15,327 nt of DNA, taken from DATCLA01 sp036564195. GTDB lineage: Bacteria; Bacillota; UBA4882; UBA8346. The translations under genes and the position numbers were made by a program. The notes beneath the pieces are model-generated. The model was not told the DNA's origin. It saw nothing but the letters and a program-made list of their open reading frames with translations, and searched no databases. The stretch lies in the NCBI GenBank assembly GCA_036564195.1, contig DATCLA010000137.1, positions 1 to 15,327 on the forward strand, read 5' to 3'. Below, in pieces: positions 1 through 7,382 of the stretch (positions within the stretch are counted from its first letter, which is position 1; every line of letters starts with the position of its first letter).

Positions 1-23
1 CCCTATAAGGGGTGTGGAACCGA

Positions 24-998
24 ATGCAGAATAGATTTAAAAAAATTTATAAATCATTGAAATCGAAACTTGGTAAAGGCTTCACTTTGATGATGATTCC
101 TAATTCGGGAAGTAAGGTTAAGAGTATCCAAATTCCCTTTGTATTAATTTTGTGCTTTATGGTAATTCTTGCCGGTAATATTTATATGGTAATCGGTTTT
201 GTATCACAAAAGGGAAGTATTAATTATTTTAAAACTGTATTAACTCACAAGAACCAACAGATTGAGCGGCTTAATCAGGAACAAAAACTGATTAGACCAA
301 CCTTGGAAAAGACTTATCAGATTAACAAAGAGTTAAACCGTTTAAAACAAGAACGGGTTAAACTATTAGAGCATTGGAAGTCTTTACAGGAACAAAACCG
401 TCGGACAAGTTATCCGGTAAGCCGTGGTGTTTATTTTCGTAATTATGATTATAAATTTACTAGTTTGCAAACAGGACAGGATCAAGCCTCCGAATTAACT
501 TTACTTAACCATAATATTGACCAACTTAAGGAATTTATTGAAGTTGAAACCCGGGAACAACAGAACTTATATAAAGCGATTATTAACTACCAACAAAAAC
601 TAGAACAGATTCCTTCGTTAAATCCGTTACGTACGAGCCGAATTACATCATGGTTTGGCCGTAGGCTCCACCCAAAGTTGGGGTATAGTCGGTTACATAC
701 AGGAATTGATTTAAGCGCCAGAATCGGGACAAAAGTTCATGCCACCGCCAGCGGGATAGTTACTTTTTCCGGCTATAAAAGCGGCTATGGTTATACGGTT
801 ATTCTGGATCACGGCCAAGGTTATCAAACCCTTTATGCTCATAATTCGAAATTAGTTGTAAAAGTGGGTCAACAGGTAAAACGGGGAGCGGTAATCAGCT
901 ATTCCGGTAATACCGGTACTACCACCGGCCCTCATTTACATTATGAAGTCAGGGTTAATGGAAAACCTGTCAATCCGATCTGGTTTATAAAGTACTGA
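24..998 (+). CDS. M23 (LytM-type) zinc metallopeptidase, membrane-anchored
   Basis: This is a predicted peptidoglycan endopeptidase that cuts wall cross-links from the outer face of the cytoplasmic membrane. Numbering from the upstream GTG at 12, residues about 42-64 form a hydrophobic anchor, residues about 75-130 and 160-200 are Gln/Glu/Lys-rich and look coiled-coil, and the LytM domain covers about 208-325. The zinc and catalytic residues are all present: H229 and D233 in HTGID, H277 in YAH, H308 and H310 in HLH. An active enzyme is therefore expected, not a LytM-type activator. I prefer the ATG at 24 because AAGGGG at 7-12 lies about 11 bases upstream, whereas the GTG at 12 falls inside that ribosome binding site. 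The bactofilin gene starts 12 bases downstream, so the two are probably co-transcribed. The promoter lies outside the window. Confidence 0.9.
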   Translation: MQNRFKKIYKSLKSKLGKGFTLMMIPNSGSKVKSIQIPFVLILCFMVILAGNIYMVIGFVSQKGSINYFKTVLTHKNQQIERLNQEQKLIRPTLEKTYQINKELNRLKQERVKLLEHWKSLQEQNRRTSYPVSRGVYFRNYDYKFTSLQTGQDQASELTLLNHNIDQLKEFIEVETREQQNLYKAIINYQQKLEQIPSLNPLRTSRITSWFGRRLHPKLGYSRLHTGIDLSARIGTKVHATASGIVTFSGYKSGYGYTVILDHGQGYQTLYAHNSKLVVKVGQQVKRGAVISYSGNTGTTTGPHLHYEVRVNGKPVNPIWFIKY

Positions 999-1010
999 TA
1001 GGAGGTTATA

Positions 1011-1418
1011 ATGCTTTCCAAAAAAAAAGCTAAGAATGGTTGCAGAGTAGATACGATTTTGGGAAAGGATTTTAGTTATAAAGGAATCATCGAGGCTAAC
1101 GAAGGTTCGTTACGGATTGACGGCTATTTTGAAGGGGAACTTTGTATCGGTGGTGATTTGGTAATCGGTGAAACCGGTTCAGTCTATGGGACGGTAATTG
1201 CCAAAAATATAATTATTGCCGGTGAAGTTCACGGTAATATCGAAGCTCGGGGTAAGCTGGAATTAGCTCCTTCGGCTAAAGTTATGGCCGATGCTAAAAT
1301 GGTCTTTTTTGTAATCGAAGACGGAGCCTTCTTTCAGGGCCAATGTGAACCATTATCCCAGGATGATTTAAGCGAAGAAGGTAAAATATTAACAGTAAAC
1401 AGTAATGAGAATAATTGA
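1011..1418 (+). CDS. Bactofilin (polymer-forming cytoskeletal protein)
   Basis: This 135-residue protein is a bactofilin. Residues about 12-112 are a run of short beta strands with glycine/hydrophobic periodicity, for example EGSLRIDGYFEGEL and GEVHGNIEARGKLELAP, typical of the family's right-handed beta-helix. Short, charged or polar tails flank it, lysine-rich at the N terminus. Bactofilins polymerise without nucleotide under the membrane and position wall enzymes. They are often encoded beside M23 peptidases, as with the CcmA-Csd1 and LmdC-BacM pairings, and the same pairing is seen here. The ribosome binding site GGAGGT at 1001-1006 is strong. The gene is convergent with the NlpC/P60 gene, whose stop lies 28 bases beyond; that gap could form a weak CCTAA/TTAGG hairpin but has no T-run. 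Confidence 0.93.
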   Translation: MLSKKKAKNGCRVDTILGKDFSYKGIIEANEGSLRIDGYFEGELCIGGDLVIGETGSVYGTVIAKNIIIAGEVHGNIEARGKLELAPSAKVMADAKMVFFVIEDGAFFQGQCEPLSQDDLSEEGKILTVNSNENN

Positions 1419-1446
1419 AGAAGTCCTAATACCGGTGGGTGTCATT

Positions 1447-2166
1447 CTATTTAGGTAATTGTAATTTACTGAAATAGTTTATTAATTGCGGCTGGTGCAA
1501 AAGGCGGCGGGCGGTACGGTAACGTTTTCGATAATACGTTTGATCTAAATTATCAATGCGTACAACCTGCGCCCCGGATGAAGCATGGATAAACTGGCCA
1601 TTGCCGATATAGATCCCTACATGGCTGACTTCTTTAGAGTCGGTGGTAGTGAAGAAGATCAGATCCGCCGGTAATAAGTTTTCTTTACTGACCGGCATGC
1701 CCAATCGCATTTGCTCCGCTGAACGACGCGGGATCTCATAACCGAACTTTGAATAAACAAAGCGGGTAAAACCGGAACAGTCAAAACCCTGAGGAGATTT
1801 ACCTCCGTATACATAAGGGGTTTTTAAGTATTTTTTGGAGAAAGCAATCAATTCCCGGGACAGTTTGAATGAAGGATCAGGATAATAACCCGAATCAAAA
1901 GTAAGATAGGATTTAGGGACCCAGCCGGTCTGCTCTCCCTGAAGTCTAACTTTATACCAAAATTCAGTCTCGGTTTCAATACTTACCGACTGCGGTCCGG
2001 ATACAGCGGCGCTGACGGGGGTAGCGTTATCAGGAGCACTCCAGAGCATCACATTGGCACCCATAATCAAGCCGGTTCGTCCCAAATCGTTCCCAGCAGA
2101 CCAAGAAGGATTTCCTAAGCAAATTGCGATAATACTGATCATAAATAACTGAATCCTGAATTTCAT
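1447..2166 (-). CDS. Secreted SH3-domain NlpC/P60 peptidoglycan hydrolase
   Basis: This is a 239-residue C40-family cysteine peptidase, predicted to cut peptidoglycan stem peptides, usually between D-Glu and the diamino acid. A signal peptide occupies residues 1-24, with possible cleavage after SWSA. A bacterial SH3 domain covers about 30-90 (LWSAPD, WYKVRL, TGWVPKSYL), and the NlpC/P60 domain about 103-225. The catalytic triad is visible: C130 in GFDCSGF, H182 in SHVGIY and H194 in FIHASS. The length and order are typical of SH3-NlpC/P60 enzymes. The start is the ATG at 2166 behind GGGGAGGA. The gene points away from the parS-like site at 2299-2314. I saw no convincing promoter in the 130 bases upstream. 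Confidence 0.92.
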   Translation of the reverse strand: MKFRIQLFMISIIAICLGNPSWSAGNDLGRTGLIMGANVMLWSAPDNATPVSAAVSGPQSVSIETETEFWYKVRLQGEQTGWVPKSYLTFDSGYYPDPSFKLSRELIAFSKKYLKTPYVYGGKSPQGFDCSGFTRFVYSKFGYEIPRRSAEQMRLGMPVSKENLLPADLIFFTTTDSKEVSHVGIYIGNGQFIHASSGAQVVRIDNLDQTYYRKRYRTARRLLHQPQLINYFSKLQLPK

Positions 2167-2298
2167 GCTGTTCCTCCCCTACGAAGCCCTCTTAATTCGA
2201 TTAAACAAACTTATTGATTCTCCAGATTTTGTAAAAATCCTCTTTTGGCTCTACCCACTGATTTATCATAGAGTGAATCACGATGTGAAAGTAAGAAA

Positions 2299-2314
2299 TG
2301 TTTCACATGAAACA
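2299..2314. promoter_or_regulatory. parS: parS-like ParB (Spo0J) binding site
   Basis: The sequence TGTTTCACATGAAACA matches the widespread bacterial parS form TGTTTCACGTGAAACA at 15 of 16 positions. The single difference, A for G at position 9, breaks the perfect dyad at the centre; the flanking bases extend the symmetry by two on each side (AA...TT). The site lies in non-coding DNA between the start of the NlpC/P60 gene and the terminator of the DUF4015 gene. ParB loads at parS as a CTP-dependent clamp and directs origin segregation and SMC loading, and parS sites cluster near oriC. Binding here is inferred from sequence only. Confidence 0.78.
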
Positions 2315-2417
2315 TTGATTATCTGGAAATTTATGATCCATTATAATATAAGTAGAAAAATGGATAATTACAGTCGAACTAAAAGCCGGAGCGGATCAGA
2401 ACTTTTTAAACATGGTA

Positions 2418-2447
2418 TTAAACAGGCGGGTAAACCCGCCTGTTTAA
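2418..2447 (-). terminator. Hairpin terminator after the DUF4015 gene
   Basis: A perfect 13-bp stem (TTAAACAGGCGGG and its complement) closes on a four-base loop, TAAA. It starts 34 bases beyond the stop codon of the minus-strand DUF4015 gene. The T-rich part of the terminator is built into the end of the stem, not into a separate tail. Confidence 0.75.
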
Positions 2448-2480
2448 TTACTGGCTAATTTGCCGGTTAGGTAAGGAAGA

Positions 2481-3638
2481 TTAATATTTACTGGCGTCAT
2501 AACGGTTGCTGGGATTCCAAATCAGGTATTCATCGATACCGTTGTCGCGGAGCGCTTGGATCTGGGCCTGAACTTGGGCACGACCGTAAGTGCTGCCCAG
2601 GTTAAAGTCTTGAAGCCAGGGACGGTATTTCACTTTGGTAAGGGGAACTCGGGCCAGGCCGTCTTTGATGGCCCGGTTGACGACTTCATAAGGGTGGAGA
2701 TCCGGTAGGTCAAATTGAAAACTGCCTCTGGGGTAGTGGGAGGGGTAAACCATCGGGCAGATAATGTCAACTCCTTCAGCTAACTTTTCCAGCTTTTGTC
2801 CGATATTATTGTCATGCGGGAATGTTAGTACCAAACCGAAAATGTCCGCCGCCAGGGGAACACCCAAAGAATTGATCGCTTGTTTGGTGTAAACCAAGAA
2901 ATTGCGGATTACGTCTTCTTTAGCCTCGCCTTTGGAAAAAGGGTAAACAGCTTCGCTGATCTTGCCGTCACTTAAAAAACGGACATAGTCGAATTGAATC
3001 TCCGCAAAACCCATAGTAATCGCTTCTTTAGCAATGTCCAGGTTATATTGCCAGACCTGTTTGCTATGGGGGTCGACCCAGACCATTCCCTTACGATCGC
3101 GCCACAGCCCGCCGTTACGGTTTTTGACTGCAATCTCGGGATGTTTGGCTGCCAACAGCGGATCTTTAAAGACCACTTGGCGGGCGATGGGATAAATATT
3201 CTCCTGTTTCAACCGGGTGAGTAATTCTTTTAAATTAGCAATTCGTTTCGAAGTAGCACCGATTTCACGGGCTAACGGGACTTCCGAAGGGTAACTGATC
3301 ATGCCGGTGTCATCTTTAATATCGATGACAATGGCATTCATTTTAGTACTTTTAATGAATCGAATCAACTCTTCAAACCGTTGGGGGGATCCGGTAACCC
3401 AGGCAGTGCTGTAAATACCGGTGGCTTTGAAGGTGCCAGGTTGGGTTGGTCCTTGGGTAGACGCAGGGGCTTTTTCAGGTTCCGGTAGGTCGGATTGAGT
3501 CGGGGCGGGAACAACCAGGGACGGCCCAGCCGGTTTATTCAAAGGGCTAATTAAGGTGGTAGTTCTCTTGTTAAGCAGCATGATTAAGATTCCAAGCAGT
3601 ACTGCAGCAGTAACAGAAAATAAGAAGATCTTTTTCAA
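2481..3638 (-). CDS. DUF4015 putative glycoside hydrolase, membrane-anchored
   Basis: This 385-residue protein matches the putative glycosyl hydrolase family DUF4015. Residues 4-23 are a hydrophobic N-terminal anchor, residues about 31-70 a Pro/Thr/Ser-rich spacer, and about 71-385 a TIM-barrel-like domain. Family-type signatures are GIYSTAW (74-80), VIDIKDDTG (104-112), FDYVRF (216-221), ADIFG (264-268) and YLIWNPSNRY (371-380). Acidic residues in DIKDDTG and FDYVRF are plausible catalytic positions. The substrate is unproven; the neighbours suggest wall or envelope polysaccharide. The start is TTG at 3638, supported by AAGGAG eight bases upstream and by the signal-anchor sequence that follows. 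The gene is divergent from the sleB-like gene and ends in the hairpin at 2418-2447. Confidence 0.87.
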   Translation of the reverse strand: MKKIFLFSVTAAVLLGILIMLLNKRTTTLISPLNKPAGPSLVVPAPTQSDLPEPEKAPASTQGPTQPGTFKATGIYSTAWVTGSPQRFEELIRFIKSTKMNAIVIDIKDDTGMISYPSEVPLAREIGATSKRIANLKELLTRLKQENIYPIARQVVFKDPLLAAKHPEIAVKNRNGGLWRDRKGMVWVDPHSKQVWQYNLDIAKEAITMGFAEIQFDYVRFLSDGKISEAVYPFSKGEAKEDVIRNFLVYTKQAINSLGVPLAADIFGLVLTFPHDNNIGQKLEKLAEGVDIICPMVYPSHYPRGSFQFDLPDLHPYEVVNRAIKDGLARVPLTKVKYRPWLQDFNLGSTYGRAQVQAQIQALRDNGIDEYLIWNPSNRYDASKY

Positions 3639-3958
3639 TCCGGTAGCTCCTTTTCAAAAATTTAGATTTCATTAATAGATAAGGTTGATACTGAATCCTG
3701 ACTTTCCATCCTAAAGCCAGGTAGGGGCTGATTACTGTAATCAGTGCATCTAATTAGGGAAGGAAAAATATGTTTTATTTCTCAATTATAATCAGAAATT
3801 CGGGGTTTAGTTATACTATCCTGCTTTTAGATTAAAAAACATTTATGAGATTCATTTGGGAAATTTGTTCCTGGTAAATCTTTGATTAAGGATATTTTTT
3901 AATAAAAACTTTAATAATACTAAAGCAAAAGTTTGATTAAGGAGAGAAGGATGTTGCG
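3639..3958. other. Divergent intergenic region with a 17-bp inverted repeat
   Basis: These 320 AT-rich bases separate the DUF4015 and SleB-like genes, so both promoters should lie here, but I could not assign a clear -35/-10 pair to either. The clearest structure is a perfect inverted repeat at 3728-3744 with arms CTGATTA and TAATCAG around CTG, a plausible operator. A TAATACTA sequence at about 3914-3921 resembles a forespore sigma -10 element, but I found no properly spaced -35, so I make no claim. No gene is visible. Confidence 0.5.
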
Positions 3959-4579
3959 ATGTGGAAGATACGAACGGTAATCTTAATCTTGAGTATGATC
4001 ATAATAACCGGTTTGACAGTGTTTTTTGGCGAAACAACCTTAGCCGACTGGCGTTATACAATCCGACGGGGTGATACCTTATTTAAGATTGCTAGAAGAA
4101 CCGGAGTTACTGTAAGAGCGATTAAAAACCGTAACGGGTTAACCTCCAACCGCTTACGGATCGGGCAGCGGATTATGATCCCTTCTGGGGTTACCAACCG
4201 CAGCAGCCGCAGAGTCGGGGTCCGGCATTCCGGGGAATTGGACTTACTAGCCCGGGTGATTCATGCCGAAGCCGGTGCAGAGCCTTATGTGGGTAAAGTG
4301 GCTGTCGGAGGGGTGATTTTGAATCGAGTACAAAATCGCAAGTTCCCCAAGACAGTCGCCGGAGTAATCTATCAGCCCCATGCTTTTGAATCGGTTAGTA
4401 ATGGGTTTATCAACCGTCCGGCGAATGCATCCTCCCGGAAGGCAGCCCGGGATGCTTTGGCCGGCTGGGACCCTTCCGGAGGTGCCTTATACTTTTTCAA
4501 TCCGGCGAAGACTAATAGTCGTTGGATTTGGGCCCGTCGGATTATCAACCGTATCGGGAAACATGTATTTTCACTTTAA
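3959..4579 (+). CDS. sleB: LysM-SleB cell wall hydrolase (spore cortex-lytic type)
   Basis: This 206-residue protein has a signal peptide or anchor at residues 1-29, one LysM peptidoglycan-binding domain at about 32-75 (YTIRRGDTLFKIARRTGV ... IGQRIMIP), and a SleB/hydrolase_2 domain at about 93-206. The catalytic glutamate is probably E104 in IHAEAGAE. Other family signatures are GVILNRVQN, FESVSNG and ALYFFNPAK. SleB enzymes are lytic transglycosylases that degrade spore cortex during germination. Classic SleB has a PG_binding_1 domain instead of LysM, so a more general wall role cannot be excluded. The start is the ATG at 3959, eight bases after AAGG at the end of GGAGAGAAGG. The DUF2512 gene follows after 11 bases and is probably in the same operon. 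Confidence 0.88.
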   Translation: MWKIRTVILILSMIIITGLTVFFGETTLADWRYTIRRGDTLFKIARRTGVTVRAIKNRNGLTSNRLRIGQRIMIPSGVTNRSSRRVGVRHSGELDLLARVIHAEAGAEPYVGKVAVGGVILNRVQNRKFPKTVAGVIYQPHAFESVSNGFINRPANASSRKAARDALAGWDPSGGALYFFNPAKTNSRWIWARRIINRIGKHVFSL

Positions 4580-4590
4580 GGAGGTAAAAG

Positions 4591-4938
4591 ATGAAAGTTT
4601 TTTACTGGTTACTCCGGTTTTTAGTTCCCATGGTGGTGTTGTACGGGATTGGTTATTATGTTGCCGGATTTAGCGCCTTAACCTTTACCTGGTTGGTGAT
4701 ACTGTCGCTTTTGATCTATCTCGGTGATTGGTTGATCTTAAAGGCATTCGGAAGGGGACAAGGTGCTGTTGCCAAGTTTGTGCTGGACTTTTTAGTGGCA
4801 GCAGTGGTAATCTTTACGGCCACGATGGCGATTGAAGGTGGCGAGGTACCCTTGGGTGGGGCTTTATTGGCAGCCCTGCTGATCAGTATTCTCCATACCT
4901 TGATCCCAGATTCGGCTGAAAGCGCTACACCAAGATAA
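4591..4938 (+). CDS. DUF2512 (YndM-like) four-helix membrane protein
   Basis: This 115-residue protein has four hydrophobic segments at about 8-26, 30-50, 60-80 and 87-106. The GDWLIL motif after the second segment and the FVLDFLVA stretch in the third match the small YndM/DUF2512 family, which is common in spore-forming Firmicutes and has no established function. AAGGAGGT at 4578-4585 gives a strong ribosome binding site that overlaps the stop codon of the sleB-like gene, so translation of the two is probably coordinated. The coupling suggests a role linked to wall or spore remodelling, which is inference. Confidence 0.82.
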   Translation: MKVFYWLLRFLVPMVVLYGIGYYVAGFSALTFTWLVILSLLIYLGDWLILKAFGRGQGAVAKFVLDFLVAAVVIFTATMAIEGGEVPLGGALLAALLISILHTLIPDSAESATPR

Positions 4939-4963
4939 ATCGGAATTCATACTTATAAAAGAA

Positions 4964-4986
4964 GCCGCCTAATTCTTTTAGGCGGC
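4964..4986 (+). terminator. GC-rich hairpin after the sleB-DUF2512 operon
   Basis: A perfect 9-bp stem, GCCGCCTAA against TTAGGCGGC, with a five-base loop lies 26 bases after the DUF2512 stop. No T-run follows (ACATAGG), so intrinsic termination on the plus strand may be weak or the hairpin may only stabilise the mRNA end. Confidence 0.5.
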
Positions 4987-5138
4987 ACATAGGAGGATGG
5001 ATTATTGGGGGTAGATGAAAAGACTTGCTGACATAGAAACAATCAATTTCTATACTTTATATTTCGGATTTATTCCAAAAAACTTTAGCAATTTTAAAAA
5101 GTTTTTTAAGAGTTAATCATTTATTTAGATTAAGAATT

Positions 5139-5171
5139 AAGTCGTTGACTATGGGTCAACGGCTTTTTTGT
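5139..5171 (+). terminator. Intrinsic terminator with T-run
   Basis: The arms AAGTCGTTGAC and GTCAACGGCTT form an 11-bp stem with one G-U pair and a five-base loop, followed by TTTTTG. This is a good rho-independent terminator. It lies 200 bases beyond the DUF2512 gene with no intervening gene, so it either backs up the hairpin at 4964-4986 or ends an unrecognised transcript. Confidence 0.75.
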
Positions 5172-5173
5172 TT

Positions 5174-5644
5174 AAATGAAGCCGGGTGGAGAATTATTGC
5201 TAAAATTATTGCGGTAATGAGTAATTGAGGAATTACATAATTACCTTAATAAGCGCTTGGACTACAATATAAGGACTAGCCCGGATGTATCGATCAAGAT
5301 ATTGTGAGCCAAAGCTTAAATCAGGAATTATGCAGTTCCTTAAATAGAGTGTCACAAGGGGTTAACGGCACGCAAGACCGATTTTATTTAAGGAATGGTA
5401 AATACGAACGGGAAATCAGCCTCCGGCCCGTGCTGAAAAGGAGTTAACTCCCAAATTAAGCTTGTTTTCGGAGGGATTCAATAAATGCTTTAGGTGGTTT
5501 TGATGCTATTCCAGTCCGAAAAATACCCGCCGTTACAGGCTTTAGGAATAATACATTTTTGAAATACACGTCGTAACAGCATTTTAAGTATTTATGAAAC
5601 CATAAAGTCAGTAATGATAAGTATTTGCAAAATTAATATCAATA
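5174..5644. other. Long non-coding region with several potential RNA hairpins
   Basis: No gene or known riboswitch was recognised here. Visible foldable elements are a nested hairpin at 5213-5245 (GGTAAT/ATTACC enclosing TAATT/AATTA); a longer one at 5255-5315 (GCTTGG with CCAAAGC, then ACAATAT with ATATTGT); AGGAA/TTCCT near 5323-5341; and a closing pair GCACG 5368-5372 with CGTGC 5429-5433, flanked by GTTAAC at 5361-5366 and 5443-5448. GGAGTTAACTCC at 5440-5451 is a perfect 12-bp palindrome. The T-box core expected before ilv genes is absent, and the ilvB promoter lies downstream. A small RNA gene is possible but unproven. Confidence 0.4.
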
Positions 5645-5673
5645 TTGACAAAATAGTTTTACTACAGTATATT
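5645..5673 (+). promoter_or_regulatory. SigA-type promoter of ilvBN
   Basis: TTGACA at 5645-5650 and TATATT at 5668-5673 are separated by exactly 17 bases, almost the housekeeping consensus. Transcription should start near 5680, about 25 bases before the preferred ilvB start at 5706. A leader this short leaves no room for a T-box or attenuator, so control would have to act at the promoter. Confidence 0.83.
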
Positions 5674-5705
5674 AGATCCAATCTAGGATGGAAGAGGGGA
5701 AGAAG

Positions 5706-7382
5706 ATGAAGCTAAACGGGGCGCAAATCTTAATGAAATGTCTGGAGCAGGAGGGAGTTGAAGTAATCTTCGGCTATCCCGGAGGACAGGTAATTCCCAT
5801 CTTTGATGCTTTATATGATGCAAAAATCCGTCTGATCTTAGTCCGTCATGAACAGGGAGCAGCTCACGCCGCGGAGGGCTATGCCCGCAGTACCGGCAAG
5901 ATCGGGGTCTGCCTGGCGACCTCCGGCCCGGGTGCGACCAATTTGGTGACCGGTATTGCCGACGCCTATATGGACTCCGTCCCGCTGGTGGCCATTACCG
6001 GCCAGGTGCCGACGTTTATGATTGGCCGTGATTCGTTCCAGGAGGCGGATATTACCGGGATTACCATGCCGATCACCAAACATAATTATCTAGTGAAAGA
6101 TATTAAGGACTTACCGCGTGTGATTAAAGAGGCCTTTTATATCGCGGCTACCGGCCGGCCGGGCCCAGTCCTGATTGACCTGGCTAAGGATGTTAATTCC
6201 CAAACCGCCAAGTTTGAATATCCGGAGGTAGTGGATTTACCGGGTTATAAACCCAACTACGTCGGTAACATCCGGCAGATCAAAGACGCAGTTGAAGCCA
6301 TTAACCGGGCGGAACGGCCGTTGCTGTATGGAGGCGGCGGCGTGGTCAACTCCGGTGCTCATGAAGTATTGCGGAAGCTAGCGGAAACCGCAGATATCCC
6401 GGTGACAACGACTCTGCTGGGGCTGACCGCGTTTCCTGCCGGGCACCCGTTATTCTTGGGAATGCTGGGAATGCACGGCACGGCTTATGCCAACTTCGCC
6501 GTCTGTGAGACCGACCTGTTGATCGCGGTCGGCGCCAGATTTGATGACCGGGTTACCGGTAAAGTGGAGAGTTTTGCCCCCAAGGCTAAGGTGATCCATA
6601 TTGATATCGACCCGGCGGAAATCGGTAAAAATGTGGCAGTGGATATTCCGATTGTAGGCGATGTCAAGAACGTCCTGGAAATGCTGGTGGAGAAGGTGAA
6701 ACCAACTTCCCACCCGGAGTGGCGTAAACAGATTGCCGCCTGGAAAGCTGCTTATCCCCTGAGTTATCGGGAGCAACCGGGCGGAGGCTTAAAACCGCAA
6801 CGGGTGATTGAGGAGATCTACCGTTTGACTAAAGGAGAGGCGGTGATCTGTACCGAAGTCGGACAGCATCAGATGTGGACCGCTCAGTATTATCAGTTTA
6901 CCCGACCGCGTTCCTTAATAACTTCGGGAGGCCTGGGGACGATGGGATTCGGCTTTCCGGCCGCCATTGGTGCGCAAGTGGGCAATGCCGACCGGCTGGT
7001 AATCGATATCGCCGGGGACGGCAGTTTTCAAATGAACATTCAGGAATTGGGGACGGCAGTCGCTTATAACCTGCCGGTGAAGGTAGTAATTATCAACAAC
7101 TGCTATCTCGGCATGGTCCGCCAATGGCAGGAGTTCTTCTTTAATAAACGTTACTCGGGGACAGTCATGGACCATAACCCGGACTTTGTGAAGATGGCTG
7201 AGGCTTACGGCGCCGCCGGATTTCGGGTTGAACGGGCCGAGGAGCTTACGGAGACGCTGCAAAAAGCTTTTGCCTTTCCCGGACCGGCGGTGGTGGACTG
7301 CCGGGTGGATCGGGAGGAAAATGTATTGCCGATGGTCCCGGCCAACCAGCCGATTGATCAGATGATAGGGGTGAATAAGTAA
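5706..7382 (+). CDS. ilvB: Acetolactate synthase, large (catalytic) subunit
   Basis: Acetolactate synthase condenses two pyruvates to 2-acetolactate, or pyruvate with 2-ketobutyrate to 2-aceto-2-hydroxybutyrate, the first common step of valine, leucine and isoleucine synthesis in the cytoplasm. From the ATG at 5706 (558 residues, normal length) the three thiamine-diphosphate enzyme domains are complete. The activating glutamate is E49 in RHEQGAAHA, the FAD-site signature RFDDRVTGK is at about 278-286, and the diphosphate/metal motif GDGSFQMN begins at 437 with the paired Asn about 27 residues later (INNCYLGMVRQW). The in-frame ATG at 5688 is an alternative, but GAGGGG at 5694-5699 precedes 5706 at good spacing, and MKLNGAQILMKCLE is the usual N terminus. 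The gene overlaps ilvN by one base. Its codons are richer in G and C than those of the envelope genes at the window start. Confidence 0.97.
   Translation: MKLNGAQILMKCLEQEGVEVIFGYPGGQVIPIFDALYDAKIRLILVRHEQGAAHAAEGYARSTGKIGVCLATSGPGATNLVTGIADAYMDSVPLVAITGQVPTFMIGRDSFQEADITGITMPITKHNYLVKDIKDLPRVIKEAFYIAATGRPGPVLIDLAKDVNSQTAKFEYPEVVDLPGYKPNYVGNIRQIKDAVEAINRAERPLLYGGGGVVNSGAHEVLRKLAETADIPVTTTLLGLTAFPAGHPLFLGMLGMHGTAYANFAVCETDLLIAVGARFDDRVTGKVESFAPKAKVIHIDIDPAEIGKNVAVDIPIVGDVKNVLEMLVEKVKPTSHPEWRKQIAAWKAAYPLSYREQPGGGLKPQRVIEEIYRLTKGEAVICTEVGQHQMWTAQYYQFTRPRSLITSGGLGTMGFGFPAAIGAQVGNADRLVIDIAGDGSFQMNIQELGTAVAYNLPVKVVIINNCYLGMVRQWQEFFFNKRYSGTVMDHNPDFVKMAEAYGAAGFRVERAEELTETLQKAFAFPGPAVVDCRVDREENVLPMVPANQPIDQMIGVNK

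Noticed and set aside
2165..2458. 97-codon plus-strand open frame upstream of the NlpC/P60 gene
   Set aside because: It starts over the antisense NlpC/P60 start codon, runs through the parS-like site and ends in the terminator stem. It has no family signature and is best explained as chance.
3914..3921. Forespore sigma -10 (TAATACTA) for the sleB-like gene
   Set aside because: No -35 element at the required distance was found; GGATA is about 21 bases away, which is too far.
4380..4673. 97-codon plus-strand open frame across the sleB-DUF2512 junction
   Set aside because: It lies in another frame inside two well-supported genes and has no independent ribosome binding site or domain.
5361..5460. 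Cyclic di-GMP riboswitch suggested by CACGCAAGACC and CTCCGG
   Set aside because: The pieces are in the wrong order and spacing, and the family's other conserved segments are missing.
5174..5705. T-box leader for ilvBN
   Set aside because: The conserved AGGGTGG-ACCGCG core is absent (GGGTGGAGAA near 5184 does not fit), and the promoter lies too close to ilvB.
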